Assembly (NCBI GenBank): GCA_947247005.1
Contig: OX365950.1
Location: 7,204,720-7,268,719, forward strand
DNA: 64,000 nucleotides
DNA from: Spisula solida
Lineage: Eukaryota; Mollusca; Bivalvia; Venerida; Mactridae
Direction: 5' to 3'
Of this stretch, positions 49,815 to 60,700 are shown piece by piece. Every line of letters begins with the position of its first letter. Position 1 is the stretch's first letter. Both the position numbers and the translations under genes were made by a program. The notes beneath the pieces were generated by a model. The model was not told the DNA's origin. It made no database searches and saw only the letters and a list, made by a program, of their open reading frames with translations.

Positions 49815-50275
49815 AACACTAGCCAACGGCACATGTGTTTGGTCGATCGTTTTATTTAGCGCATTAGCGGTTTCTTCAGAACCAGCCCCGAAGGATATTA
49901 CTGTCGTTATGTTCTGTTCCATTGTCTTGATGTGTTGTCTTATATAAGTGTCACAGACATGTGTGTATGTATGTATTAGTGATGAATGTCGAGGTAATCA
50001 CGCAAATGTGCAAACGTTGGTACGATCAGTGTCAAAATATTGGACTTGTTCGTATGACCGGTGACGTTACGTACTGTTTTTGGTACCAATTACCGGTGCA
50101 TTGTGCTGGTATATCCATTTTGTTATTTAGTACATAATGATACTTGGTCATCAGTCAAGCAGGAATAATGACTTAATAAGTGATCTATGTAGATACAGGG
50201 GTCTCACTCAGAAATCGTTCAAATCGTTTATATAGTCGTTAATTACTTTGGCAACTTTGTTATTTAGTTGATCTA
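49815..50275 (-). repeat. Inverted block b12
   Basis: The segment is the reverse complement of 37690-38145 and of 57140-57570: 'gcgcattagcggtttcttca' at 49860 mirrors the sequence near 38085-38105, and 'tggtatatccattttgtta' at 50108 mirrors 37825-37845. Flanking blocks remain in direct orientation, so this is a local inversion adjacent to the insertion at 48611. Confidence 0.85.
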
Positions 50276-52164
50276 TTTGTAACAGTTAGGTCGTTCGCTA
50301 CATTGGGTTAATTATGATAAAAATCGTGACGATAAGCCGGTGTCCTTTAACAACAGTTCAAAGTTCTTAAAGATGTGAATAAATAAACCAGAACAATAGA
50401 ATATATCCGGGTGGTTAATAACAATTTAATGCGTCAGAATGATAAATCAACTTATAATATACCACTGTTTTATATATTTCCTATCAATTATATCATGACT
50501 TGCACAAAATATAAATATCGGAAGCCGGTTTTTCTTTGCGTGCATGTGCTACATGTAAATTGTTTGCATACAGTGGTATACCAACGTTTAACCACGAATG
50601 TTTTTTTTATTTGTCGATAAGGTCATGTTAGAACATTATTTCCAATAGATTTAGCAATGAGCTAAATAACTACAGAACTAGAATGTATATGAATATCAAT
50701 TGGTCTCATTTTGCCTAATCTTGTCTCGGAAATGAGGTTATGTTACCTACTATATCTAGAAAACAATCATACACGTTGATGTTTGAACAAGATGATATAA
50801 GATCCTATATCAACTATTCACAAAAAATCATCACACAGGATATGGCTTTAAAGAGGTTGTCCTAGTATTTTCACCAACTTTAAAGTGGATATCGCAGTAT
50901 TTTCATGAACTTGATTTTTACCTTACGTTTTCGATTTTAATTGGATATATAAATGTATGTTTGTTTACTATATCACTATGCCTACTGTGTATAGTGTGCC
51001 AACATTTAATTAACTGGTACTCATGAATAATCCGGCTTTTCTGTCGTCCGATCAGGTGTGTTATTTTGCAGAAAACACGCGAAGAAAATCACTTTCTGTT
51101 CAAATGTGCCACATCCTTTAAAGACCGTCCAGAGGAATGCATTCTTAAACATGCACACGTGGATCTAACATTATTGTTAAAAACAATTCGGAGTGGATTC
51201 ATAAAATTACTAATTTGTTGTATAAGTACATTATTAAAATACAAAGACATCGTCTTTAACATTGTCAAACGCTATTGTGACAAATTCATCTTTAAAAGTA
51301 CATGTAGCTGCCATTGTATGGTGTACAGTGTCTTATTTCATTTTAGTGACGCAAAAACGAACTTTCTGAGACAAATTTTACCATAATTTTATTTGCTCAT
51401 TGGTGTTGCAACTTTCATGAATTCTCGTAACGTCAATTGATTCTGGTTTCTGCATAGTAATACTTGTATCACTTGAACGGATTGGAAAACTAATTATCAA
51501 TGTACAAGATTACTTTGGAATGCAATTGTCACAAATCGCTCAAAAGTGAAATTATAAACGCTTTGAATGTTGCGTTATCTTTGATTGCTGTACGTGCGAG
51601 GTCGTAATAACGCATTGCTTCATACTCGTCCTTATGTTTTCAACTTTCATTTATCAGCTTATGGTCTACAAACGTACTAGTGTATTGTATTGTATTGTTC
51701 TTTGATTATAAACCTAATGAATGTATTGAACTACAAGAGTGGGTTTTCATTGCTCGTTCCTATTATCTCAGAGAAAAAGTAATTTATATGGTAGGTCAGC
51801 TGATGGCAAACTATAGAATAGATTGCTGTGGCTGGGGGATATGTTAATGAGCAATTTCCATTATTATTTCAGACAAATCGTTCTATGAATGTGTCGGACA
51901 AAAATCGTTAACAGTTAATAGATGTACAACTTGACCACAGTAACTGTTATAACACTCGACAAATAAGCTCAAAAATTAATAAACATCATATCAGTTTGCC
52001 TTTTTTTGTACGAGAATGGCACAAATACCAAGAAGAAAGCATAGCACGAGAGCATAACAAGAACACTTAGAAGAAAGCATAGCAATAAAAGCAAAGCACT
52101 GGAGCATAACACGACACTGATGATATTATAGCAATATGACCAATAATCGAATTAAAAGACTGTA

Positions 52165-52520
52165 AAATAATTTAATTTCATAGGGACAAAGAAACAAAAG
52201 TTCGTGGTTTTGGTGAAAAAATCCAATTTAATTTTTAAGAAAGATGGCATGGACAAGATTAACAATTTAACACAAATTATCAGAAATCATTCAAAAACCA
52301 AAGAAATATACTAATTGTTTTATTACGTGTTGATACATGCTAGTACACTTCCCAAAAAACCGTCTTATACCTCACTGAACTTGAAAGCAAGTATGACAGC
52401 CACTGTAAACATGAAATATTTATTGGTTTAATTATTCATTGGGGATTTAATTTCGTTGTTGAGGTCAACAATGAATTTTTTTCAAATCCCCAACCAATTT
52501 TATTGATTTTAAAGTACAGA
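52165..52520. mobile_element. Small insertion with internal hairpin
   Basis: Sequence absent from b3-b4 of the other copies. It contains nested inverted pairs at 52441-52491: ggggattt with aaatcccc, and cgttgttga with caacaatg around a short loop. The boundaries are approximate and the class is unknown. Confidence 0.4.
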
Positions 52521-53013
52521 AATACATTGGAAAATGTGCAATTAAAGTACATCTTATACATGCGAACAAGTTATGTAATTGGCGGGTTGTTTAATAGTGT
52601 ATCTATACCATATCTGTATCACGCTGAGAACTACTAACAAATCAATGCACGGTATGTTGCATGCATAATTCCATTTCATACTTTGTTAGATGATCTTTCA
52701 CAGTTGCATGCTGACTGAGAATCACTGTCTCATTAACCTACTCTTACAATGCAGAGCAGATGTGCAATAAGACCAAAACAAAATGATGTTGTGGTTCTGG
52801 TAATCAATCTATCCATTGCTTGCACGTTCTAAACATTTTATTGACATGTCCTGGAAGTCAACGCGGATCATTGCTGTTCTGCGTGTATAATCAATAAAAT
52901 ATTCAGTTGAAAATAATATGAACTAATGCACAGCATATGTAGCGGACTATGTCCGTTGTCCTACATTATTTGTAACATGCTCATCTAGTACTGGATTTTT
53001 TGGTGATGCATAA

Positions 53014-53232
53014 CTTCACAAAAAATTGTTTGGTTACGAAGTTACGAATCTGGAGCAAGCCGTTTCCAAAAGGCGCTACCGAGCGCTTTTCTACGTCTAT
53101 GCAACCTATCGAAGCGGTTCGTTGCACAAGAAAGCGCGCGATAGCGGTTTGATACGAAATATTGGGTACAAAGTAACGAAAGACGATACAAACCTGCTAT
53201 CGTTTGTCAGTCCGAATGAACCCGAATAATAC
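53014..53232 (+). pseudogene. GC-richer open frame inside the insertion (unrecognised)
   Basis: The frame is open from a stop at 53011-53013 to TAA at 53230-53232, about 72 codons, with no ATG near its start (first candidate start is TTG at 53026). The product is basic and well mixed in composition, with stretches such as NLEQAVSKRRYRALFYVYAT and RSGSLHKKARDSGLIRNIGY. GC-rich third positions contrast with the surroundings. It could be a captured terminal exon, a remnant of an element's own protein, or chance in a CpG-rich repeat. A short DNA echo (ggttacgaagttacgaa and gggtacaaagtaacgaa, 53031 and 53164) favours a repetitive origin. Not recognised. Confidence 0.3.
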
Positions 53233-53737
53233 ACGTTTTTCAATTTGTTTAATTCTAGGTCTACTTAATTCAAAGGTAACTAATTTAAAAATGAATAATT
53301 AGATATAAACACAGATAACAACTGATTTCTAGGCCTTATTTGATATTTTATCTTTTTTTAATGGGTTGCATGAGCATACATGTACCAGATAGTACTTTTG
53401 TTCAAAAGAAAAGGCTATTTTTATTTCAATTAATCATATTACGATTAAATATCAAACATCTTTAATCTTAATCACCTTTTTTCGTTAAATAAACCCTGCA
53501 AATCGTCACAACATAAAAGAGATTTAGACGGAAAATTACGGGTTTTATTGTATCCAATAGCGACAACAAAAACATGTAATTAGTTTTCGCGACCTTCATC
53601 CCGCGAATATTTTTTGACGATTTTGGAGGGATTTTTTAATTACATCTCGGCGAGGAATTACGAAAATGCATTTGTTTTACTTTCTTTACAATAACCTACA
53701 ACTACGATGTGGATTATCACCGTCCAGTCTAGATACG

Positions 53738-54299
53738 TAAATACCCGAAACGGACTTTAATTAATTGTATTGCAAACTTTGCGATGGGAAATAACCGAAA
53801 CTTGTGTCTTTTTCATTAGATTTTCTTAAGATTTGTTGATATTTCGCGCACATGAACGATTCCCGCTCGACTTACTTCGTTATCTCAGAGTAATCATGTG
53901 TCTCATAACAGTTTGTAGCATCGTTTATGCACTGAAAATGTTAAAATTTCCTTCCGAAGTGGGCAAAAAAATGGCTGCCTTTTTTTGTGTCCAAACATTT
54001 AGGAAATAGCCCTCCCCATAAATACCCGAAACGGACTTTAATTAATTGTATTGCAAACTTTGCGATGGGAAATAACCGAAACTTGTGTCTTTTTCATTAG
54101 ATTTTCTTAAAATTGGTTGATATTTCGCGCATATGAACGATTCCCGCTCGACTTAATTCGTTATCTCAGAGTAATCATGTGTCTCATAACAGTTTGTAGC
54201 ATCGTTTATGCACTGAAAATGTTAAAATTTCCTTCCGAAGTGGGCAAAAAAATGGCTGCCTTTTTTGTGTCCAAACATTTAGGAAATAGCCCTCCCCAT
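53738..54299 (+). repeat. 281-bp tandem duplication, two nearly identical copies
   Basis: 53738-54018 and 54019-54299 differ at only a few positions (for example cttaagatttg versus cttaaaattgg, gcgcacatg versus gcgcatatg, and one T in a T-run). This is far closer than any other pair in the window, so it is a recent duplication inside the insertion. The 64-codon frame at 54117-54311 lies in the second copy and is not supported. Confidence 0.95.
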
Positions 54300-54580
54300 A
54301 TAAAAAGATAGGTTGCATAGCAACCATGGAAGACTGATAATTATTATCTTTTCTTTTCTAGACAGGGGCCTACGCTAGTTTTTGGAATATTTTTAAACAT
54401 CATTAAAAAATAAAAGAAAATTTATGAGCTGCCGAATATCGCATTTTAATTTTTTTGCAGCCATTTTCTAGTATCTTTGCTTCAGTGCGGGATTTTAACA
54501 CACATTTTTAGATCCATTAGTGAATTCAAACTCTGACCAAACCACGTGCACACGTGTTATCGTAAAGCGGAACGACATCC

Positions 54581-54598
54581 GCAGGCCTTGCGGCCTGC
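54581..54598. repeat. GC-rich hairpin near the right end of the insertion
   Basis: gcaggcc pairs perfectly with ggcctgc across a 4-nt loop (ttgc), followed by 'gtattgtccgcta'. Its position just inside the right end suggests a subterminal structural signal of the element. Confidence 0.8.
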
Positions 54599-57500
54599 GT
54601 ATTGTCCGCTATAAAATGTTTTTTCCACTTACTTGCTTACCATAATGTTTTTCAGCATGGTACAAGAACCACTGTATTGACTTGTTTGGCCATAGCGGAA
54701 ACAGGCAATGTTGAAAGTCTGTTGAAACCGAACATTGGTGGATAACAGGTGATTAGTATCATAATCACTCTTGATTCACAATTAACAAACAAAAATGTTT
54801 TGTAAACTTCATGGAACAATCCACGGTCGGTATGATCAACATGTTAACGTGTTTAACCCACCATGAATAGACTACAAAGTGTATATGTTATAATATAAAC
54901 ACATCCGGACGCTAAATCTTACACACATTCCGGAAGAGATTTTGATTGTCGATGTTAGGTGCAATAGAACTTGGCATATTCTATAACTGTTACTTTATTG
55001 CCAAGTAACGTAATTTACATGTGCAATTTACTGAACATAACGTGCCTTGCATATACAGGAATCAACAATTACATTGATGTATCTTAGGGAAACGGCAAAT
55101 TAAGTCAGATACATCTTTCCTATATTGTTCATTCTCGAACACTGTAACCGTGGTATAAATAATTCACATGCGTACTTGGTGATATTTTATGGTACATTTC
55201 CTTTTTCGTCATCTCACATTAGCGCAATGTGAGAACCGAAACAATACATACAGCCGACGGATGATTCAATTGCGTCTTAGTCGCCTACGTCTGACATCAT
55301 TGGTAGTTGTGTTTAATTTTGTACCAATGTTTACACAAGTACAAGATTACTGCCTTCTTGGTTGACTTACGCCGTAGTTTCTAGAGGGTTAGACTGGTAC
55401 CTTGGCCCAACTTGTCGATCGCAATATACAATATGCAACAAGTACCAATCTACTTAACGGTGGACATTTTCTTTGACGACCAAAAAACTGAATTCCATCT
55501 TCGTGCCAGTCTCTTTTTATCTCATTCTGCTGACTCTAAACCCCTAAAACAATTTCAGCTTAGCCTACTTTTCAGCTACACTTAACATCATCTCAGATTC
55601 AACAAAAACGCGTATACCATATCCCATGATTGGATGTTTTGACAACGTGCTGTCATAGGTTCCGTTTTCAAAATGATTCTAGTCTGTTCCACTGATATGA
55701 TTAACAATTCTGAAGTATAACGCGTAAAAGAGTCTATAACGATTTGGTCTAATGGAACCGGTTCGTGTGAAAACAGGTAATTAAAAAAAAGTTGGTGACC
55801 GTGCGCTCAAACTTCCAGTAATGAAATCTAAGGAAACAACAGCATGATTAATCATGATGTGTGAGGGCTTATGAATAATTATTGTTTTATAGATTCTATT
55901 TTAATTTAATAAAACTTTATTTATAACGTGTTGTAATTTATTAATATTGAATATATGAATAATGAAAATTTCCGTTCATTAATTGGTTGCTGTCATTAGT
56001 GCTTCCACCCCTGACTAATTTATTGTTATCTTTCTAAAGTCTTGTGTGTCTTGATCAGTGGGGTCGTGTGAAAAACTGAATTACCACGTGAATCAATATA
56101 CTAATCTTTGTCATTTAATGGTCGTAATTGAAGGAGCACAAATTAGATGATCACTAAATGCACCTTGCTCTAATTCGCCTCCTAGTTTTTATGTTCTTAA
56201 ACTACACTGATACTTCACGCACATTTGATTTTCGTAAAATTCTAACTTTTAATTATTTAAGTTATAGAGGTGTTCAAATTAGAAAAACGTGAGGAGTAAC
56301 GTGATTGAAAATTTACTGAGAAGGTATACCCACATGTTAGTAAATCCAAACGTTAGTCTGAAGGAACATAGACTAATTAGTAAACTGCTCATACAGGCAG
56401 TTGAGTCGATTACGGGCAAACATGTGAACCTTTGCACAAAAGATTAAGTGTCCTTGAAAGTTGATGTATCCTCATTTCCGACTTGAACGTCGATGATGTC
56501 TCGTGAAAATTGGTAAACAATACTTTTTTACCTTTGAGGTGGCAAATTTTCTCTTGCGGTCTAAGCCAAAAATACGTCACACTTGAAGCTTAAATTGTCA
56601 AATATTACTTTTAAAATCCTAGTTAGTACATTTGTACATTGTTTTTTGTGATTATTTCTTCAACTGGGTTAACACGCGCTCCTTTATCCTTGAATTTAAA
56701 CATTGATGTATCTCTTTTCTAGATTTTGCGAAATTTATATATCCTAGTTTCGAAAAAAGAAACCAAAATGTAACATTAGATAAACAACTAAAGAGAAACA
56801 TGGCAAATGTGTGCCTTAGTAAATCTGATCTAGATCGTAGGCTACATGAATTTTGAAAACAAACTATCAGATTTGTTTAAACGATTAACGCTATAATCGT
56901 ATATCAAGTCTGAAAATTAGTTCTTTAAAAATGACAAGTTTTTTATGTACTTCAATTAGTAAAAAGTGTCTCGTATTACCCAAATACACGAACGTATATG
57001 ATGAATTAAATTGTACTACAGTATTAAAATTACTTAACACATATTATGATTGTTTGCAATGTCTCAATGAACTGCAAATAGATCAATCAAAATATTGTAA
57101 AACCTAATTTTCAAATTATTATACAAGACTCAATAGCAAACAATTAGCAATTTACTAATATATGAACGATTTTGAACGATATCTACGTATATCACCTACC
57201 AAGTCATTATTCCTGTTTGATTAATAGCTAAGTAACATTATGTGCTAAATCATCAAATGGATATACCAGAATAATGCACCGGTAATTTGTACCAAATAAG
57301 TACGTAACGTCACCGTTCGTACGAACAGGTCTAATCGTTATGACACTAGCCGTACAAACGTTGACGCATTTGTCTGATTACCTCAACAATCACTCGACAT
57401 TAACATCACTAATACATACATACACTCATGTCTGTTTCACTAATTAAGACCACACACCAAGACAATGGAACAGAACACAACGACAGTAATATCCTTCGGG

Positions 57501-57770
57501 GCTGATTCTGAAGAAACCGCTAATGCGCTTAATAAAACAATTGACCAAACACATGTGCCTCAGGCTATACGTTAGTGCATTAAAGATTCAATAAATGTGC
57601 ATCGTCGATGGATATTCAAAACCTCTTATTTCATGACTTTTGTATACACATGTGATAAAAATGTTTAACAAGTTCCTCACATTTAAATAAAACATTAGTC
57701 AGTTTGTAAAGATGCTCAGATGCATCCTCTTTTAGATCTGTAGACACGCCATTCGATAATTGCTGCATGA

Positions 57771-58257
57771 CATTCTAACACTGTCTGTATTTTGCTCCAT
57801 GTGAACGTATAGAGCTGTAGCGTTATCTAATATCTATATCACGGTAGAATGTTCGGCTGTTTAATTTATCTCCCTCGTATAATTCGCGATTTTTATCAAT
57901 GAAATTTACGACTTGTTTATTTCATGACGTCATGAATTGTGACGTCGCCGTAGAGCGCGACGTTTTGCGTAATTTTCTTTTCGTAGCGTTACTGTTTATT
58001 TATTCGATTATATTTATTTTCTAGCAACATGTTATGGCATGTATCAATTCATATGCTTAAACGTGAAATACGTAATTGGAATTTGGCGTGAAATAAGCAT
58101 CAGTTTGGCGACAAATAAAGATAATAGTAAAGCTTAAAAATCCAATTTACGATTCTTTGAACAGCGGAAGTTGTCTATAGCAACATGAAAAATAACTCAC
58201 AAACTTCGCGAACAAAATAGTCCGTTTAAATTTGTACAAATTACACATGTTAGAATG
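57771..58257. mobile_element. 487-bp insertion with 10-bp inverted ends
   Basis: cattctaaca (57771-57780) is the exact reverse complement of tgttagaatg (58248-58257). The interval interrupts b13 relative to 39885-39960 and 43100-43160. It contains the 16-bp perfect palindrome ttcatgacgtcatgaa (57921-57936). No open frame of note. It abuts the palindrome at 58259-58427, so the two may form one composite element. Confidence 0.55.
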
Positions 58258-58258
58258 C

Positions 58259-58427
58259 AAATAGATCGCTGTTTTGCGTGATATACCGGTGAATAGATAA
58301 CGGTTTGTCGTTCATATGCATAGTTATTAATCACTCAGGCCTACGGCCTTCGTGATTAATTCCTACGCATATGAACTCTACGCCGTTATCTATTCACCGG
58401 TATATCACGCAAAACAGCGATCTATTT
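58259..58427. repeat. 169-bp palindrome with perfect 45-bp arms
   Basis: 58259-58303 is the exact reverse complement of 58383-58427 (arms begin aaatagatcgctgttttgcg). Inside lies an imperfect stem (ttcatatgc... with ...gcatatgaa) and a central 'aggcctacggcct'. It could fold into a long cruciform or RNA hairpin. It lies between interrupted halves of b13 and is the kind of end seen in foldback-type elements. Confidence 0.92.
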
Positions 58428-58443
58428 CCTAATTATATGATAA

Positions 58444-58528
58444 CTTTATACCATTAGATAATTGCTACGTGACATTATATGATCACTTTATACCATTAGA
58501 TAATTGCTACGTGACATTATATGATCAC
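58444..58528 (+). repeat. 42-bp tandem duplication in b13
   Basis: Two adjacent copies of a 42-bp unit (ctttataccattagataatt...) start at 58444 and 58486. Other copies of b13 have a single unit. This is local slippage right next to the nested insertion. Confidence 0.88.
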
Positions 58529-60479
58529 TTTATGATGCTACCTGTGTACTGTGTTTATTAATGCTGCATCAATCATATCACATCAATATTTCCCTCTTGA
58601 TGTCGTAGACCGCTCTTCCTTGTTGATCAATGCTATATAGCCATGTTAAATCATGGTGCAAGAGTTTTCGTGGAGTTCGTGGGCGTACACGACAAACAAC
58701 GAAATGAAATTTAAGTCCCCGTCCTTAAATTGATATCCTTTCAATCTTTCTATTGAAATTTGAAAACGACGCATTTATGACCCAACGACTTGACAAGTCA
58801 CTCTGAATTGTCCTTTTTAACCAGAATACATCAAATTTTAAGTCTACTAGTACGAACAATTTTACAGTCCCTTGTGTTATATGCATTTTATGTCACTGTG
58901 ATTCTTAAAGCAATACAATATATACGTATATGTTATAAGAAAGCTAGTTTGGTATTCAGATAGGTCGTTTGCTCCATTGGTTAAATTAGGAAATAAAAAT
59001 ATTAAAATAAATCATAAACCGGTGTATCTTAACAATGGTTTGAAGTACTTATGCTTAGAAGTAAGCCACGAGGGCAGTATACCTGGGTGGTTAATAACAA
59101 TTTAGTACGTCAGAAAGACAAACTTATAATGTATACCACTTTTTACCTATATAATTTCGATTGTATAATGACTCCAACTTAAACAAAATTTAAATATCTG
59201 AAGCCGCTTTTTCTTTGCGTGCGTATGCTAACTTGTTTACAAATTGTGGTATACCAACGTTTTATCAAGGAATTATTTGTCTGTGTCTAAAAGGTCATGT
59301 TAGAACATTATAGCCCAATAGATTTATCAAAGAGCTAAATAACTTCAGAAATAGAATGTATATGAATATCAATTGGTCTAAATCTTGTCTCAGAAGTGAG
59401 ATTATGTTTACTTATCTAGAAAACTACCGCACACGATACTGTTTGAACAAGATGATATATGATCCAATATCAAACTCTTCACAAGAATTCACCACACAGG
59501 ATATAGATTTTAAGAGGATAACCAAATATGTTCACAAGCTTCAAAGAGAACGTTTTAGTATATATATACCTGATTATCATTAAATAGATAATCTCATCGG
59601 AAGATTATAAGTCAGTGCGAGATGTGTTTCTAAAACGTACATACACATATATCTATCTGTGCCTAAAGACTGTTTATTAGTTATTTTGTCGTGCTTTGAT
59701 AATGTTAAGATACACTAGCATTCCATAATGCACCTACATCTATGAATTTGAACTTGTTGTATATTGTTGATATAACACATCCGGTTTGACAACTGTCGTA
59801 TGTACATAATGATGTAATGCTTCTTGTACATATTTACATGTGTATATATATATATATAACATATCATCATATATGGTGGAAATAAAGATATTGAATAAAT
59901 GACTGTATACAGTGTAGCACCATTTTAATAACTTGAACTCGTATGTCAAAATTACGAAAACAATCGAAGAATAATGATTTCCAGATCAATTGTACCACAT
60001 AATACGTGCAAAAGAACCTATCTAATAATTTATACGTGGATTTCTATTTCTTAACAAACAATTGGGAGTGGATTCATAACATAACTCATTTGTTGAACTA
60101 GTACGTTGTTAGAATAAAAAGACACCTTCTTTATCATTGTCGAACAATTTTTTGACAAATCCATCTTTCCAAGTACGAGTATCTGCCATTTTATGGTGTA
60201 CCGTGTCTAATTTCACTTTATTGTCGTAAAAACGAACTTTCCGAGACAAACTTATGATACATGCTCAATGCTGTTGCAATTTTTATGAATACTCGAAACG
60301 TCAATTGATCCGAATTTCTGCGCAGTAATGTCACATTAGTGTATTGGAAAACTTATAACCAATATACTAGATTGATTTTGAATGCATTGTTATGAACTCG
60401 CTAAAAAGGTTAATTCAAAACGCCTTAAATGTGGCGTTATGTTTTGTTGCTGTACGTGGAGTTATGTTTGCTTTTAGTA

Positions 60480-60700
60480 CCTTCTGTGGTTTGATGTACG
60501 TGTCGATCTGTTTGTTTGATGTACGTGTTATTGTACATGGCGTAATGTCGAGTGTGCTGTACGTGTCAATCTGTTTGATTGCTGTACGTGTTATTGTACG
60601 TGGCATAATGTCGAGTGTACTGTACGTGTCAATCTGTTTGATTGCTGTACGAGGTGTCATGTTCGCTTTGTGTACGTGACGTTTTCGTTTGGTTGTCGTA
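60480..60700. repeat. 63-bp minisatellite inside b1
   Basis: The unit tgtacgtgtc.atctgtttg... starts at 60495, 60558 and 60621, exactly 63 bp apart, with partial units on both sides. Because 63 is a multiple of three, both strands show long frames (plus 60392-60679, 95 codons; minus 60415-60834, 139 codons) with a repeated 21-residue unit. The other four copies of b1 have only one 'gtacgtg' here, so the array is an expansion specific to this copy. Confidence 0.93.

Larger units (their letters stand above)
44172..50984 (+). repeat. Family B copy B3 with an internal inversion
   Basis: b16 44172-44540, b1 44640-45065, b2 45205, b3 45300-45435, b4 split (45480-45520 and 46150-46380) by an unmatched insert, b5 46520 with a partial second pass at 46600-46760, b6 46880, b7 47250, b8 47400-47850, b9 48295, b10 cut at 48605, unmatched 48611-49815, inverted b12 49815-50275, then direct sequence, b14 50405 and b15 50690. 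No intact gene. Confidence 0.75.
52942..54609. mobile_element. 1.67-kb insertion with short inverted ends and TA flanks
   Basis: Family B wording (b4 to b5) is interrupted between TA at 52940-52941 and TA at 54610-54611. Its ends read inward as gcggactatgtcc and gcggacaatacgc, a short match. Inside are a GC-richer open frame (53014-53232), a recent 281-bp tandem duplication (53738-54299) and a GC-rich hairpin (54581-54598) near the right end. Copies B3 (46470) and B5 (62010) read straight through. The class is uncertain: TA flanks suggest Tc1/mariner-type, but the subterminal hairpin is also seen in other non-autonomous elements. Confidence 0.65.
50985..59904 (+). repeat. Family B copy B4, the longest and most complete unit
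   Basis: b16 50990-51400, b1 51480-51915, b3 52015-52140, an insert with a hairpin (52165-52520), b4 52550-52930, a 1.67-kb TA-flanked insertion, b5 54650, b6 54890, b7 55250, b8 55390-55900, b9 56050, b10 56302, b11 56800, b12 57140-57600, b13 split by a nested insertion (57771-58428), b14 59090 and b15 59355. A 107-codon frame over b16 (51066-51386, starting TTG) carries stops or shifts in the equivalent blocks of copies B1, B3 and B5. Frame 59356-59583 is open only because of a small deletion in this copy. Confidence 0.77.

Noticed and set aside
51066..51386. 107-codon frame in b16 of copy B4
   Set aside because: It begins with TTG. The equivalent blocks in copies B1, B3 and B5 have stops or shifts, and differences between copies are not concentrated at third codon positions.
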